Source of the DNA: Gammaproteobacteria bacterium
GTDB taxonomy: Bacteria; Pseudomonadota; Gammaproteobacteria; Steroidobacterales; Steroidobacteraceae
Assembly (NCBI GenBank): GCA_025359565.1
Contig: JANYFY010000023.1
Coordinates: 62,001-126,000, forward strand
DNA length: 64,000 bases
Direction: 5' to 3'
Position numbers and translations under genes: made by a program. The first letter of the stretch is position 1; every line of letters starts with the position of its first letter. The notes under the pieces are model-generated. The model was given only the letters and a program-made list of their open reading frames with translations. It made no database searches and was not told where the DNA came from. Shown here one piece after another: positions 1 to 11,900 of this stretch.

Positions 1-3000
1 CGTCGCGAGCTAACGATGATTTGCCGGAGCCTGATACGCCGGTTATTACACTGAGTCGTGCGAGTGGAATACGGGCATTGACCTTGCGTAAGTTATTAAG
101 CGTGGCACCGCGGATTTGCAAGGACGGCGTATCCTTAGCAACGACGCGACGTGCCGCGCGCGAATGCGTTAGCGGTTTGGCTAGACACTGTCCTGTGACC
201 GACTGCGGCAACAGCATGAGCTGCGCCGCCGTGCCTTCAGCCACGACGCGTCCGCCACGGGCGCCGGCGCCCGGGCCTAAATCGATGACATGATCAGCGC
301 GGCGGATGGTGTCTTCGTCGTGTTCCACCACGATTAACGTATTGCCCTTGATGCGTAGCTTATCCAAGGTATTTAGCAAGGCAAAATTGTCACGCGGATG
401 GAGCCCAATAGTGGGTTCGTCCAACACGTAACAGACACCTTGCAAATTAGAACCTAGTTGAGCGGCGAGTCGAATGCGTTGCGCTTCTCCTCCAGAGAGA
501 GTCGGCGCTGCGCGGCTTAACTGTAAGTAGCCGAGGCCGACATCGCATAGGAATTCGGTACGTGCTATCAGTTCGGCGAGCAAATCGCGAGCGATCTGTT
601 GTTCGCGGCCTTCAAGGTTGAGTTTTGCAAGATTGGCGGCAAAATCTTGCAGCGAAAGGTCAGTCAGAGTTGCAAGTGATTTTTCCCGAAAAAGAACACG
701 CCGTGCTACTGGATTTAGACGTTGGCCCTCACAGGCTTCGCACTTTTTGGCCGGCTCTAGGTTATCCCAAATTGACTCTTCACCACTATTTTCGGCATCG
801 AATTCTGCAAGCTCAAGCCCAGTGCCAAAGCAAGTCTTACACCAACCATGTTTTGAGTTGAACGAAAATAATCGTGGGTCGAGTTCTGGAAACCCGGCGC
901 CGCAAGAAGGACAGGCGCGCTTAGTTGAGTGCACGCTAACGTTTAAGGGTTTCGCGATATTAAACACTTGCACTACGTCGCGGCCGTGTTGTAGCGCTTG
1001 CTTAAGAGCGTTGCGCAGCTCCGGCTCGCGGTTCCTAAGTACGGTGAGTGTGGCGATGGGAAGCTCGATGCTGTGCTCGACAAATCTGTCCAAGCGTGGC
1101 CATTTTGCCGTCGGCAGCAGTTTTCCATCGACGCGTAGATGTTCAAAGCCCTTGCCGCGAGCCCATTTTGCAAGTGCCGTATAAAGCCCTTTGCGCGCCA
1201 CAATCAGAGGCGCTAGTAGAGTCACGGTTTGCCCGCGGTAATCTTTTAAAAGCCATGCCGCGATAGCATCTTCTGATTGCGGTTCAATCGGCACATCGCA
1301 GGTCGGGCAATACTGAACCCCGAGCTTGACGTATAACAGTCGTAGGAAATGATAGATCTCGGTGAGTGTCGCTACTGTGCTCTTAATTCCGCCGCGACTG
1401 GTACGTTGTTCAATGGCAACAGTGGGTGGGATACCAAAAATCGCGTCTACATCGGGTCGGGAAGCGGGTTGCACAAACTGTCGCGCATAAGCATTGAGGG
1501 ACTCTAAGTAACGTCGCTGTCCCTCGGCAAATAAAATATCGAAAGCCAGAGTACTCTTGCCACTGCCCGACACGCCAGTGATAACCGTAAACTGATCGCG
1601 AGCTAGATCCACATCAATGTCTTGTAAGTTGTGTTCGCGCGCACCGCGAATTTGGATGGACGTGGCGGCAGCGTTGCGGTACTCGCCTGGAGCCGCACTG
1701 TCACGTACGGCGTCAGCGGGCGTAAACACAGTCTCAGCAGCTCGTAACGCCTGGCCGGTGTACGAGCCCGGAATGTTGATGATCTGGTTCGGCGTGCCAA
1801 TGCCAATGACAGCACCACCCGTCTCGCCGCCCTCGGGGCCTAAGTCTATGATCCAGTCGGATGCGCGTATTACATCCAAATTGTGTTCGATCACCACGAG
1901 TGAGTGACCCGCGGCTATTAATTGACGGAACGCACGCAGTAGTTTGGCAACATCGTCGAAGTGCAGGCCGGTGGTTGGTTCGTCAAAGAGAAAAAGAGTG
2001 CCGGGCGCGCGGGGCGATGCGTTGCGCGGCGGTGATTTTTTGGGTGATGCGCTGGTGGCCAAATGGGCAGCGAGTTTGAGCCGCTGTGCTTCACCGCCGG
2101 AAAGTGTAGGTACGGGCTGACCTAGGCGTAGATACTCGAGGCCCACGTCGGCGAGCGGCTTTAGACGCCGACCGCATTCAGGGTCATTGACAAAGAATAG
2201 CAAGGCCTCGGATACCGTAAGGTCAAGCACGTCGGCGATGCTCATCGGACTAAAGTCGCCGCGCGATATCTTCACTTCCAATATTTCGGCTCGAAAGCGA
2301 CGGCCATCGCAATCAGGACAGCGTAGGTACACATCTGAAAGAAATTGCATCTCCACGTGCTCGAAGCCATTACCGCCGCAGGTGGGGCAACGGCCATTAC
2401 CGGCATTAAAACTGAAGGTGCCGGCTGTGTAGCTGCGGTTTATTGACTCCGGCGCTTTGGCAAATAGCTTACGGATCGCATCAAACGCACCTATGTAGCT
2501 TGCCGGATTGGACCGGGTAGTGCGCCCGATTTGGCTTTGATCAACCATAACCACTTCGCCGATCAGATCCGCGCCCATGAGCTTTCTATATAGGCCGGGA
2601 CTTATCGTGGCTCTACCCTTGGCGCGCAACAATGCAGGGTAGAGGATGTCATGGATCAAAGTTGATTTCCCGGACCCGCTGACTCCCGTCACACACACGA
2701 GTTGACCTAATGGCACTTCGACATCAATATTTTTTAAGTTGTGCTCGGCAGCGCCTTCGATGCGTATACGCTCGTCCTTATTGCGATGAGTCTTAGGCAA
2801 ATCAACTTTAAATGTTGGGCCTTGTTCGAGTCTTTTGCGTCCCAATAAATAATCCGCCGTGAGTGAGTTCGTAACTTTTGACAACTCATTCAAGGGGCCG
2901 TAGAAGACGATTTCGCCGCCGTGCTCGCCGGGTCGTGGCCCAATGTCCAGTACTCGATCGGCCGCCTGCATTACTAGAGGATCGTGCTCAACCACCACTA

Positions 3001-4576
3001 ATGTATTCCCGGCGTCGCGCAGCCGTTGCATCACACCGACAATTTTTCCGACATCGCGCGGATGCAACCCAATCGATGGCTCGTCCAGTACAAATAAGGT
3101 GTTGACCAGCGAAGTGCCAAGCGCAGTGGTGAGACTTATACGCTGGACTTCGCCACCGGATAGCGTGCGCGATTGCCGATCGAGACTCAAGTAACTTAAA
3201 CCCACTTCAGATAAATACTGTAAGCGTGCGCGAATTTCCTTGAGCAGTAAATCGCTGGCTAGGTGCACTTGAGCCGGTAAATGGAGTGTTGCGAAGAATA
3301 GGCGGCAACGTTCGATTGGCATGAGCATCAAGTCGCGAATACTGTGGCCTGGCGTGCCGACGCGCCACAGCAATGCCTCCGGCTTAAGACGCGCTCCATG
3401 GCAAGAGGTGCATTCGGTGTAGGATCGATATCGCGACAAAAGCACTCGAATATGCATTTTGTAGGCTTTGGTTTCCAGCCAGACAAAGTAGCGTTTTACC
3501 CCATACCAAACATTCTTAGTCCATTCACCTTCGCCATCAATGACCCAGGCGCGCTGTGCATCGCTAAGATCACGCCAGGGAGTATCAAGCGGGATATTGC
3601 GTTTGCGCGCGAAATTGACGAGATCGTCTTGGCATTCCTTGAACGATTCGGTTTGCCAGGGTTTAATGACGCCTTGTCGTAAACTTAAGGCCTGATCCGG
3701 TATAACCAGGTCGTAGTCAACGCCAATGCTGCGTCCGAAGCCGCGACACGTCTCACACGCTCCAATCGGTGAATTAAAACTGAACGTGCTGGGATGGGTG
3801 TCCTTGTAGCTGATGTTGCAGTCCGGACAGTGCAGGGACGTAGAAAACCGCCAGGGATCACCCTGTATTTCATCAATCTGCGGGTAAATGCTTAGAAAGC
3901 CTTGGCCCACGCGTAGCGCACTCTCAATGCTCTCTGCAATGCGCGCTCGATCCACGTTTGAGTAGCGGAAGCGATCTTGCACGACCTCGATAAGATTGCC
4001 ATTTTGTCGGTGGATTCGTGAAAATCCTTGTTTCTCTAACAGTGACTTTATTTCGTCAGGTGCGAAATTTTGCGGTACCGTGATAGGAAAAGTCAGTAAA
4101 AGTCGCGGGTCGTTCATTGCGCTGGCCCGTCGCGCAATGCTTGCTAAAATAGTTTCTCCGGTGTCGCGCTGCACCTGTTTGCCGCAACCACGACAATACA
4201 AAATAGCGGCTTTCGCGAATAACAACTTGAGGTGATCATTGAGTTCCGTCATTGTGCCAACCGTTGAGCGGGAGCTACGCACGGGGTTGGTTTGATCGAT
4301 GGCGATGGCGGGAGGTATTCCCTCGATGCGGTCGACTTGCGGCTTATCCATGCGGTCTAAGAATTGGCGCGCATAGGAGGAAAAAGTTTCTACGTAACGT
4401 CGTTGGCCCTCTGCATAGAGGGTGTCAAAAACTAGCGAAGATTTTCCAGAACCGCTAACACCGGTGACGACAATAAGTTCGTTAAGCGGCAAATCAAGAT
4501 CGAGATTTTTGAGATTATTCTGGCGCGCCCCGCGAATACGGATAGTATCCGAGCGCCTAACAGTCGGATCTGACAT
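1..4576 (-). CDS. uvrA: Tandem (double-length) UvrA excinuclease subunit, partial at left edge
   Basis: DNA damage-recognition ATPase of nucleotide excision repair. The reading frame is open from ATG at 4576 to base 1 (over 1,500 codons, no stop) and continues beyond the window. I translated it by eye and found two UvrA units in one chain. Unit 1 (about residues 1-960) has Walker [10 protein letters not shown] at 39-47, a second Walker A near 629, LSGGE signatures near 470 and 823, and a C-X2-C-X19-C-X2-C zinc module. Unit 2 starts near residue 975 with a third Walker A near 999, LSGGE near 1358 and a fourth Walker A near 1510 at the very edge. Unit 2 has a visibly shorter insertion region between its first ATPase halves. 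A usual UvrA is about 940 residues. Double-length UvrA is known, for example, from Chlamydia. The start lies 2 nt after the stop of the M1 peptidase gene, so co-transcription is likely. Confidence 0.93.
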   Translation of the reverse strand, partial: MSDPTVRRSDTIRIRGARQNNLKNLDLDLPLNELIVVTGVSGSGKSSLVFDTLYAEGQRRYVETFSSYARQFLDRMDKPQVDRIEGIPPAIAIDQTNPVRSSRSTVGTMTELNDHLKLLFAKAAILYCRGCGKQVQRDTGETILASIARRASAMNDPRLLLTFPITVPQNFAPDEIKSLLEKQGFSRIHRQNGNLIEVVQDRFRYSNVDRARIAESIESALRVGQGFLSIYPQIDEIQGDPWRFSTSLHCPDCNISYKDTHPSTFSFNSPIGACETCRGFGRSIGVDYDLVIPDQALSLRQGVIKPWQTESFKECQDDLVNFARKRNIPLDTPWRDLSDAQRAWVIDGEGEWTKNVWYGVKRYFVWLETKAYKMHIRVLLSRYRSYTECTSCHGARLKPEALLWRVGTPGHSIRDLMLMPIERCRLFFATLHLPAQVHLASDLLLKEIRARLQYLSEVGLSYLSLDRQSRTLSGGEVQRISLTTALGTSLVNTLFVLDEPSIGLHPRDVGKIVGVMQRLRDAGNTLVVVEHDPLVMQAADRVLDIGPRPGEHGGEIVFYGPLNELSKVTNSLTADYLLGRKRLEQGPTFKVDLPKTHRNKDERIRIEGAAEHNLKNIDVEVPLGQLVCVTGVSGSGKSTLIHDILYPALLRAKGRATISPGLYRKLMGADLIGEVVMVDQSQIGRTTRSNPASYIGAFDAIRKLFAKAPESINRSYTAGTFSFNAGNGRCPTCGGNGFEHVEMQFLSDVYLRCPDCDGRRFRAEILEVKISRGDFSPMSIADVLDLTVSEALLFFVNDPECGRRLKPLADVGLEYLRLGQPVPTLSGGEAQRLKLAAHLATSASPKKSPPRNASPRAPGTLFLFDEPTTGLHFDDVAKLLRAFRQLIAAGHSLVVIEHNLDVIRASDWIIDLGPEGGETGGAVIGIGTPNQIINIPGSYTGQALRAAETVFTPADAVRDSAAPGEYRNAAATSIQIRGAREHNLQDIDVDLARDQFTVITGVSGSGKSTLAFDILFAEGQRRYLESLNAYARQFVQPASRPDVDAIFGIPPTVAIEQRTSRGGIKSTVATLTEIYHFLRLLYVKLGVQYCPTCDVPIEPQSEDAIAAWLLKDYRGQTVTLLAPLIVARKGLYTALAKWARGKGFEHLRVDGKLLPTAKWPRLDRFVEHSIELPIATLTVLRNREPELRNALKQALQHGRDVVQVFNIAKPLNVSVHSTKRACPSCGAGFPELDPRLFSFNSKHGWCKTCFGTGLELAEFDAENSGEESIWDNLEPAKKCEACEGQRLNPVARRVLFREKSLATLTDLSLQDFAANLAKLNLEGREQQIARDLLAELIARTEFLCDVGLGYLQLSRAAPTLSGGEAQRIRLAAQLGSNLQGVCYVLDEPTIGLHPRDNFALLNTLDKLRIKGNTLIVVEHDEDTIRRADHVIDLGPGAGARGGRVVAEGTAAQLMLLPQSVTGQCLAKPLTHSRAARRVVAKDTPSLQIRGATLNNLRKVNARIPLARLSVITGVSGSGKSSLARD

Positions 4577-4578
4577 CG

Positions 4579-7227
4579 TTACGGGGCGCGAGTTTGGTCG
4601 ATGAGCCAATGATCAACTTCCGCCAACCGATTGTGTCGTATATTTGCGTGGTAGCGGATACTGGATTCGGATTTGTGTAAGTCTTGGCGCGCATTCTGCG
4701 GAATATAGACTGTCGCAAATGCATTAAGTTTGTCGATAAGGCCTACGTCGGAGGCATTCTTGACCATGCCAGGTAAGTAGCCCATTTGCGTGTTAGGCTC
4801 GAGCTGAGCGTTAATTTTTGTCCAATGCCGTGCCACGAAATCTACGGCTAACTGTGGATGGTGATAGGCCGCGGCTGCGATGATCCCAGGTGCAACAGTG
4901 GGTGGTGGTTCGGGCGAAATCGCGAGTGCCAAGGCTTGCTCGGTCAGCTTAACATCCAAGGGCGCCGCGAGTTGATCATAAAGTTCTTGACGTTCAAGTT
5001 CGGTCTTCGCCGCTTGACTCAAGCGGTGCAGTTGATCCCAGGTCTGTTGGTTTGCATGAGTTGCGACCGCGCGCAGCACGCTGCGCCTTGTCGCCGCATC
5101 GAAACCTGTTGGGTTTTCAACGAAGCGCGCGAATAATTTTTGCGCCTTCAAGATAACCTCAAGGTCGTGCATATCGCTTAGCGCTTCAATGAGGTCCGCA
5201 CGTAATAATGCGGTGTTATCACTTTCGCCAGCGGTCTTTTCCCAGCCGATGTGGGTTAGTAATGCGTTTAGCAGTTTGCGTGCATAGGCACGATAGATTT
5301 CTTGAGTGGGTAAGCCCTCGTAAACATGATCCAAATCTTGTAGCGCACCCACTAGTGCTGAGGCGACCACGGGATCAGCATGTGCGGGGAAGTGTTGGGT
5401 GAGATCCATAAAGGCGGACATAGGTTCATCGCCGGCGTAGGCCAGGCTATTGATGTCGTATAAAATGCCGAGTTGATCTTCGGCTGACAGGGTGCTGTAG
5501 TTGACGAGGAGGGCTTTCAGCGAGTCATCGGAGTAGCGACTCCGAAAATATGCGTTTTGACCGATGTTTAGGATGGTCGCGCCACAACCGGCAACGCTAA
5601 TAACTTGCGGGGAATTACCGGTCACTACCGTCTTGGTGATGGCACTACCCAATACCGCGACGCTTACGGGTACTCGCCACGTACGCGCACTGGTAGATTG
5701 GGGGTCTACGGCGAAATGATTTTGGGCTAACTCGACGCGGGTCGTGCGCCCCTGCGAATTCACGGGGGAGCACTGGGTGTTGTTCTCTCGAATGAGTGGC
5801 ACGCCGGCTTGTTGTGTCAAATCATGCGCGATGTCTCGGATGGGGTGCGTCGAATCTAAATCGATGGACTGCCATAGATCATCGGTTACCGTATTGCCGT
5901 ACGCATGTGCACGCATGTAACGACCTACGCCGTCGCGAAACGCATCCTCGCCGATATAAGTTTCGAGAGTGCGAATCACTGCGGAACCTTTTAAGTAAGT
6001 AATATTGTCGAACGCACTACTAGCCTGCAAGACATCGTTGATGGGTGTGATGATGGGATGGGTTCCCTCACGCGCATCCTCGCTCATTGCAGTTTCTTTG
6101 TAGCCGAGCTCTTGTAACCAGGGTTTCCATTCTGGGTGAAATTGATTGGTTACTTTATTAGCCATCCATGAGGCGAAGCCTTCGTTGAGCCATAAATCAT
6201 CCCACCAAGCCATCGTGACTAAATCGCCGAACCATTGATGCGCCATTTCATGCGCGACGGTGTTGTACACGCCTTGTTTGTCGCGTTCAGTGGACAGTCG
6301 TGCATCAACCAACAGATCGCGCTCAAAATAGAAAATCGCGCCCCAATTCTCCATAGCACCGAAGAACTGACTCGCACCGGGTCCGCCGACTAGATCAAGC
6401 TTAGGGAGTGGATAAGGCGTGCCGAAGTATCGATTGTAGTAGGGTAAAATTTCAGCCGCGGCATCCAAGGCGTAGCGGGTGCTTACCGTATCACCTCGCT
6501 TGACGACGATGCCGATGTCGACACCTTCGACTTTGCGCGATACGCGTTCAAAATCTCCCATGCTGAAAAATAGAAGATAGGAAGACATTTTCGGTGTGGG
6601 CGCAAAAACTACGTGTTGGAAATTAGCGGTAGCTGGGGTCGTCGAAGCTATCGGCATATTTGAGAGCGGCATTAAATGGGTAGGAATATTGACGCTTAAT
6701 TCAAACACAGCCTTCAGTCCGGGTTCGTCCCAGCAGGGTACGAAGCGTCTCGCGTCGGAGTTTTCAAATTGCGTAAAAAGCGCGCGCGCTTTGCCCTTTG
6801 GGGTCGAGTAATCCAACGCAAACAGCCCTGAGGCTTGCTGGTAAATCTTTCCGTGATAGTTTAGTTTTAAGGTGTGCGGCCCCGGTAGGACTGCTCGGTG
6901 CCAGGTAAACGTGGCCGTCTGCACGAGAGGATCGTAGGTAATGTTGGGTGTTTTGAACTCACTCATTTTAGCGTCAATAAGGGTAGCGCTATCGATGATG
7001 ATATCGGCACTATTAAGCGTGATGTCGCGCGTAGCCTCATGCACGTTGAGGTCGATGTTAACTTGGCCTTTAAAAGTTAGTGCGGCAGGGTCTGGCGTAA
7101 TATCAATTTGGTAGCGATTAGGACTCACCTGCTTCGGGAGCACAATGCGCTCGCTTGCAGCAAGAGTTATTTGGCCGAGACTGAAGGTCAACAGGACGAA
7201 AATAGCCCTGACATTTAAATTTGTCAT
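4579..7227 (-). CDS. M1 family zinc aminopeptidase, exported
   Basis: Gluzincin aminopeptidase that removes N-terminal residues from peptides, probably in the periplasm. Near residue 325 the zinc motif [10 protein letters not shown] is followed 18 residues on by the third ligand in NEGF. The exopeptidase motif GAMENW lies about 36 residues earlier. An N-terminal hydrophobic segment followed by TLAAS looks like a signal peptide. The length (about 882 residues) fits M1 enzymes with an ERAP1-like C-terminal helical domain. Two in-frame ATGs exist (7239 and 7227). I prefer 7227 because a GGGGG stretch sits just upstream of it. The gene is first in a short leftward unit with uvrA. A functional link to repair is not evident. 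Confidence 0.9.
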   Translation of the reverse strand: MTNLNVRAIFVLLTFSLGQITLAASERIVLPKQVSPNRYQIDITPDPAALTFKGQVNIDLNVHEATRDITLNSADIIIDSATLIDAKMSEFKTPNITYDPLVQTATFTWHRAVLPGPHTLKLNYHGKIYQQASGLFALDYSTPKGKARALFTQFENSDARRFVPCWDEPGLKAVFELSVNIPTHLMPLSNMPIASTTPATANFQHVVFAPTPKMSSYLLFFSMGDFERVSRKVEGVDIGIVVKRGDTVSTRYALDAAAEILPYYNRYFGTPYPLPKLDLVGGPGASQFFGAMENWGAIFYFERDLLVDARLSTERDKQGVYNTVAHEMAHQWFGDLVTMAWWDDLWLNEGFASWMANKVTNQFHPEWKPWLQELGYKETAMSEDAREGTHPIITPINDVLQASSAFDNITYLKGSAVIRTLETYIGEDAFRDGVGRYMRAHAYGNTVTDDLWQSIDLDSTHPIRDIAHDLTQQAGVPLIRENNTQCSPVNSQGRTTRVELAQNHFAVDPQSTSARTWRVPVSVAVLGSAITKTVVTGNSPQVISVAGCGATILNIGQNAYFRSRYSDDSLKALLVNYSTLSAEDQLGILYDINSLAYAGDEPMSAFMDLTQHFPAHADPVVASALVGALQDLDHVYEGLPTQEIYRAYARKLLNALLTHIGWEKTAGESDNTALLRADLIEALSDMHDLEVILKAQKLFARFVENPTGFDAATRRSVLRAVATHANQQTWDQLHRLSQAAKTELERQELYDQLAAPLDVKLTEQALALAISPEPPPTVAPGIIAAAAYHHPQLAVDFVARHWTKINAQLEPNTQMGYLPGMVKNASDVGLIDKLNAFATVYIPQNARQDLHKSESSIRYHANIRHNRLAEVDHWLIDQTRAP

Positions 7228-7333
7228 CAAATCCCCCATAATGAGGTCTGATTATCGCATGGCCATCGACCGATTCGAGTCGTTTTATGACCGCTCAGTG
7301 GGGGAATAGACGCTCCGCTGGGAAATCACCGTG

Positions 7334-8944
7334 TTATGCGCTAGCCATTTTTTTTACCAGCGGCTCTTTCAGTTCCAGGCGTGCGAAATGATCGCCAATC
7401 CCTTGTTCGCAACCCAGCCCTATCAGCAATTGCCGCACGGCTTCGGTATCGACTCCGGAGGCGATGGGTATCAGCCCGTAGCTTCGAGCCAAACTCATGG
7501 CACCTTTGCAGAACCTCAGTGCGGATGTCCTTTTGGCTGCCGCGAGCACAAAACGACGGTCGATTTGCAAGCCTTTTAAGGGCAGTTGTGCAAGCCGAGC
7601 AAGGGAACTGAAGCCGCAACCGAATTCATCGACCATCACTGCGGTGCCGAGTCCAGCGATCTGACCAATAATGCCCTCCGCCTTGCCCAGCGAAGTCAGT
7701 GACTTTTCAGCAATGCGTAGCTCAAACCTATCGGGGGCAAGCCCGCAAGATTGATAAAAGGCGTCAAGGTCTGTTAAGAATTCATCCGCCATGAGATGGT
7801 GGCGTAAGGGCGCAAACGATACCTTTACCGCGGCGCCCAATCGTCTATCGATATTTGGAGCGTCTATACTGAGGCGCATCAATGCGTAGCGGGAAATTGA
7901 CACTGCAAGTCCGGTGCTGGATGCAATGGGTATAAATTCCGACGGGAGAACCTCACCCCGCAGAGGATGGCGCCAACGCAAGTAGGCTTGCACCGCCTCA
8001 AGTTGGCCGCTCGCCAAGTTGTGGCGTCCAAAATAGTGCAGCTCGATTTGATCCGATGCGATCGCTTGGCGTAATTCACGTTGCAAATCAAGCCGTATCT
8101 TGGGTAACTTGCGAACAGTGTCCGAGTAGAACTGCAAAGACCCGGGACCTTGGCGACGGGCTTCCGCCAATGCCGCACGAGCAGCCTCAAGCAGCGAGGT
8201 CGGCTTGAGCGCATCTTCTCCCAGTATCGCAATCCCGGCACAGGGCGCGAGGTAAAAACTTGCATCACCTATCGACAGCGGCTCTGCGAAAGAATTGCAA
8301 AGCATCTGTATGATGTGGCGTACCTGTTCGCGTTCGGGCGCATCGGCTACAACAACAGCGACGAACCCATCGCCTAACTGACCAACATACCAGCTAGGAT
8401 TCGGGCTCGAATCGTTTGAGGTCGCCGGCAGGGTCGATGGCAATCGACCGAGTGCCAAGGTCATCAACTGGTCGGCGATAGTAAAATCCAGAGATTGGCC
8501 GATGTCTGCTATAGCGCCGAGGTGGATGATGCCGAGGGACACTTGACGTTCGCGCAGTATGCCGCTCGCTATCGATTGATTCATTCTTTGCTCAAATCCG
8601 CGCCGATCCACCTGATCGGCCCCAGAGCGCACGACATTCGCCAGTTCACGAATCACGCATAACACTCGTTCGCGACCTTGCGGTCGAATGCGAACTTCAT
8701 AGCTATGCTCGTCGGCGGTATATTGATCTTCCACGGGAACTCGATCCGATAGCGCTCGGCGAACCATTTGTAGCAATAATTTAGCGATGGGTTGTGGCCA
8801 CACTTCGTCAAGGCGACGCCCCGTCAATTCAGTCAGATTAGCCACGCTTAACACCTGGCGCCCGCCCAAGTGTTTGGAAATGATGCCGTCACGACCCACA
8901 AATGCCACCAGATCGGGCATCGCCTGAATAATTGAATCGCTCAC
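7334..8944 (-). CDS. PAS-GGDEF-EAL protein with degenerate catalytic motifs
   Basis: 536 residues: an N-terminal PAS-like segment (about 1-100), a GGDEF-like domain with LGDGF instead of GGDEF, and an EAL-like domain (about 290-530). Several EAL catalytic positions are changed. EAL-L-RW reads QAY-L-RW near residue 319, LKIDR reads LQIDR, EGVE reads SGVD, and DDFG reads DEFG. Phosphodiesterase and cyclase activity are therefore both unlikely, and a c-di-GMP-binding or protein-interaction role is inferred. The start is GTG and overlaps the TGA of the upstream diguanylate cyclase gene (GTGA, 4 bp). The two products are therefore probably translated together and may act as a pair. Confidence 0.85.
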   Translation of the reverse strand: MSDSIIQAMPDLVAFVGRDGIISKHLGGRQVLSVANLTELTGRRLDEVWPQPIAKLLLQMVRRALSDRVPVEDQYTADEHSYEVRIRPQGRERVLCVIRELANVVRSGADQVDRRGFEQRMNQSIASGILRERQVSLGIIHLGAIADIGQSLDFTIADQLMTLALGRLPSTLPATSNDSSPNPSWYVGQLGDGFVAVVVADAPEREQVRHIIQMLCNSFAEPLSIGDASFYLAPCAGIAILGEDALKPTSLLEAARAALAEARRQGPGSLQFYSDTVRKLPKIRLDLQRELRQAIASDQIELHYFGRHNLASGQLEAVQAYLRWRHPLRGEVLPSEFIPIASSTGLAVSISRYALMRLSIDAPNIDRRLGAAVKVSFAPLRHHLMADEFLTDLDAFYQSCGLAPDRFELRIAEKSLTSLGKAEGIIGQIAGLGTAVMVDEFGCGFSSLARLAQLPLKGLQIDRRFVLAAAKRTSALRFCKGAMSLARSYGLIPIASGVDTEAVRQLLIGLGCEQGIGDHFARLELKEPLVKKMASA

Positions 8945-11900
8945 TTAAGACTGTCGCGGCGTGGGCGTGCGAGCATATTATCAACCGTGTCCTCGCTTAA
9001 GATGTCGCGTTTCAACACGGTGATGATTCCCTGACGCTGCATCGCTTCGGTGTCGACTTCGCGAAAATCCGTAAGTTTCGGATTTTCTGCCGCAAGAGCT
9101 GTCCCGGCTATGCCAAACCAATCATTGCGCGCGCCCTTAGCTTGATACAGCGCAGCATCGGCGAATGCGAGGGATTGTTCCCACGAGATGCTGTCAGGTG
9201 CTTCTGCAATGAACGGAAATGGTGCGAACCCTAGTGAACAACTGGTGCGCGCGACCACACCTTCTTGTAACCGGAAAATCTGTTTGGCAACCGAACTGCG
9301 AATTCGTTCCGCTAGTAATGCTGCGCTCGCCAAATCGGCTCCATCGCAAAGCATGATAAATTCATCACCGCCCCAACGCACGACCGTATCGGAGGCGCGA
9401 CACAAATGCTTAAGCATATCTGCAATCTGCTTGAGAACGCGATCTCCCGCATCATGACCGTATTGATCGTTGATGGGTTTTAGATGATCTAAATCAATAA
9501 TGATCAGCACGAATTTTGTATGCTTACCTCGATTCGGCAATGCGATATCGGCAGTGAGCATTGCGTTGACGGCCTGTTGGAGATAGCGTCGATTGCCGAG
9601 ACCCGTGAGGGGATCTGTAATGCTGGCGTCATGCAGTTGTTTATTCACTTGCTCAAGCTCTAGATTCCGATGTGCGAGCTCACTAGTACGCTCGTTCACC
9701 TCTAATCCTAGCCGCGCAGCGTAGGCGATTTCGCGTTGCACGCGTCTTTGCTGGCCGGCCCATACCGCATAGAGAGCGGCGAAGAATGCGAATCCGTAGA
9801 ATAAGAAAGCCCACCACCTAGCCCAAGGAGGAGCTTCTACATTAAGATGAACAGCAACTCCGGCATTGTTCCAGTAGCCGTCGCTATTAGACCCACGGAC
9901 TTTAAATATGTAGTGGCCGCCGCTCAAGTTTGTGTAAGTGGCTTGACGCGCGGTACCGGCAGCCACCCAGTCTTTATCGAAACCTTCGAGTTGGTAGGCG
10001 TAATGATTTTGAGTAGGCGCCGTGAAGTCTAGAGCAGCGAATCGGAAAGTAATAACGTCGTCGCGATAGCCCAGGTTTATCGAAGCAAGGCTGTCATGGG
10101 TAAGACCTACATCAACGGGCGCATTGAGCTTTAGAAACGACGTTAAAACGGTGGTTGGCGCAGTTTCATTGAATTTGAGTTGATCCGGGTAGAAACGGTT
10201 GTAGCCCTGCGATCCGCCGAAGAACAATTCACCGTTTTGACTTCGGTAATGTGCGCCAAAATTAAATTCATCGCCTTGTAGGCCGTTAGTATGTAGGTAA
10301 TTTCTGAATGTGGTATCCGCAGGATTAAATCTCGCGATACCGTGGTTAGTGCTAAGCCATAGGTGTCCGCTGGGATCCGACTCGATGCCATAGACGGTGC
10401 TGTTGGGCAGCCCTTCGCGCTCTGAAGTATTTTTAAAATGCGGAGCGTCGGCTGCGAAAGCTGTGCCAATTAATTGGTCAAGTCCTCCTCCTCGTGTTCC
10501 TATCCAAATCGCGCCACGATCATCTACATGAATCGCGTACACTGTATTTGAACTTAAGGATAAAGGATTATCGGTTGAGTGAAGGAATTGGCGAAATCGT
10601 CCTGAGTCGGGATCAAGGACATTGAGGCCGCCGCCGTCGGTACCAATCCAGATTAGACCGGCGCGATCCTCGCTAAGCGCAGTCGCGCGATCGTTCGAAA
10701 GTCCCCTAGAATTGTGGCTATCGACGGAATAGCGCAGCACCTTATCCGTGGTTGGATCAATCCTGGCAAGGCCACCTCCATAAGTACCTACCCAAATGCG
10801 ACCTCGAGTATCACGCAGCATCGACATTACGCCAGGAGCACCTAGACTTGCCGGATTGTTTGGATTGTGGGTAAACCGAGTTATTTGATTAGTGTGTGGA
10901 TCAAACCGCTCGACTCCAGATTGCATAGTGCCTACCCAAATACGATCTTGTTCGTCAACAATCAAGGCCATCACATTGTCATCACTGATACTCGATGAAT
11001 TCGCAGCATCATGCTTATACCAAGAAACTTGACCGGCGTGATTGAGCCTAGCAAGGCCACCACCCATAGTGCCGACCCATAGTGATCCATGGTGGTCTTC
11101 AGCGAATGAAGTGACGTTGTCTGCGTCGAGCGTGCCAAGACGTTGTTGACCGAACGACCATGAGCGCGGATTCCACCGCGCAAGGCCTCCGGATTTAGTT
11201 CCGACCCAGATTAAGCCGCTACGGTCTTGGAACAATGAGACTATATGATTGTCGGGTAGACTGGCACGATCTGCCGGACTGTTGCGGAATGTTGTAAATT
11301 GATCGGTGCGCCGGTCGAATAACGCCAGACCTTTATCGGTACCCACCCAGAGGCGTTGATCAGTATCTTCTAAAATCGCGCTAACATTATTGTTGGGTAA
11401 GGTGAAGTTATCTTTGAGATCAGAGCGAAAGAGCTCTAAGGAATCAGATAGGGGGTCTAAGCGCGCCAGTCCTTCACTTGAGCCAATCCAAATTGTGCCT
11501 CGAGCATCAATGTGCACGGCTTTGACCGTGAGGCGCTCAACGTTGGGCCCCATCAGGGAGCGTAGTCGATCTCCAAAGCGAGTCACTAAGCCAGTGTTGG
11601 GATTTATTCTATCTATGCCAGTCAACGTTCCAATCCATAGGCTACCGTTACCGTCTTCGCGGATTGAAAAAACAGAATTGTCGCTGGGTGACGCAGGATT
11701 ATTAGCGTCATGGTGAAACTCTTGGGTCTCGCCGCTTTTTAAATTGACTACTTGCAGTCCCGCATCGCGAGTGCCGATCCAAAGTCTGCCGCGTTGATCA
11801 AATCGTAATGCCCGAACGTCGGCGTGCGCATCAATTAAATCTTTACCGTTCGCACTGACTGGGCGATGAAATAGGCCGCTAGTGGGATCGCGCCACACCA

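Noticed and set aside
618-1184. Rightward open frame of 188 codons
   Set aside because: It lies inside the translated tandem uvrA on the other strand and shows no family signal, so it is a shadow frame.
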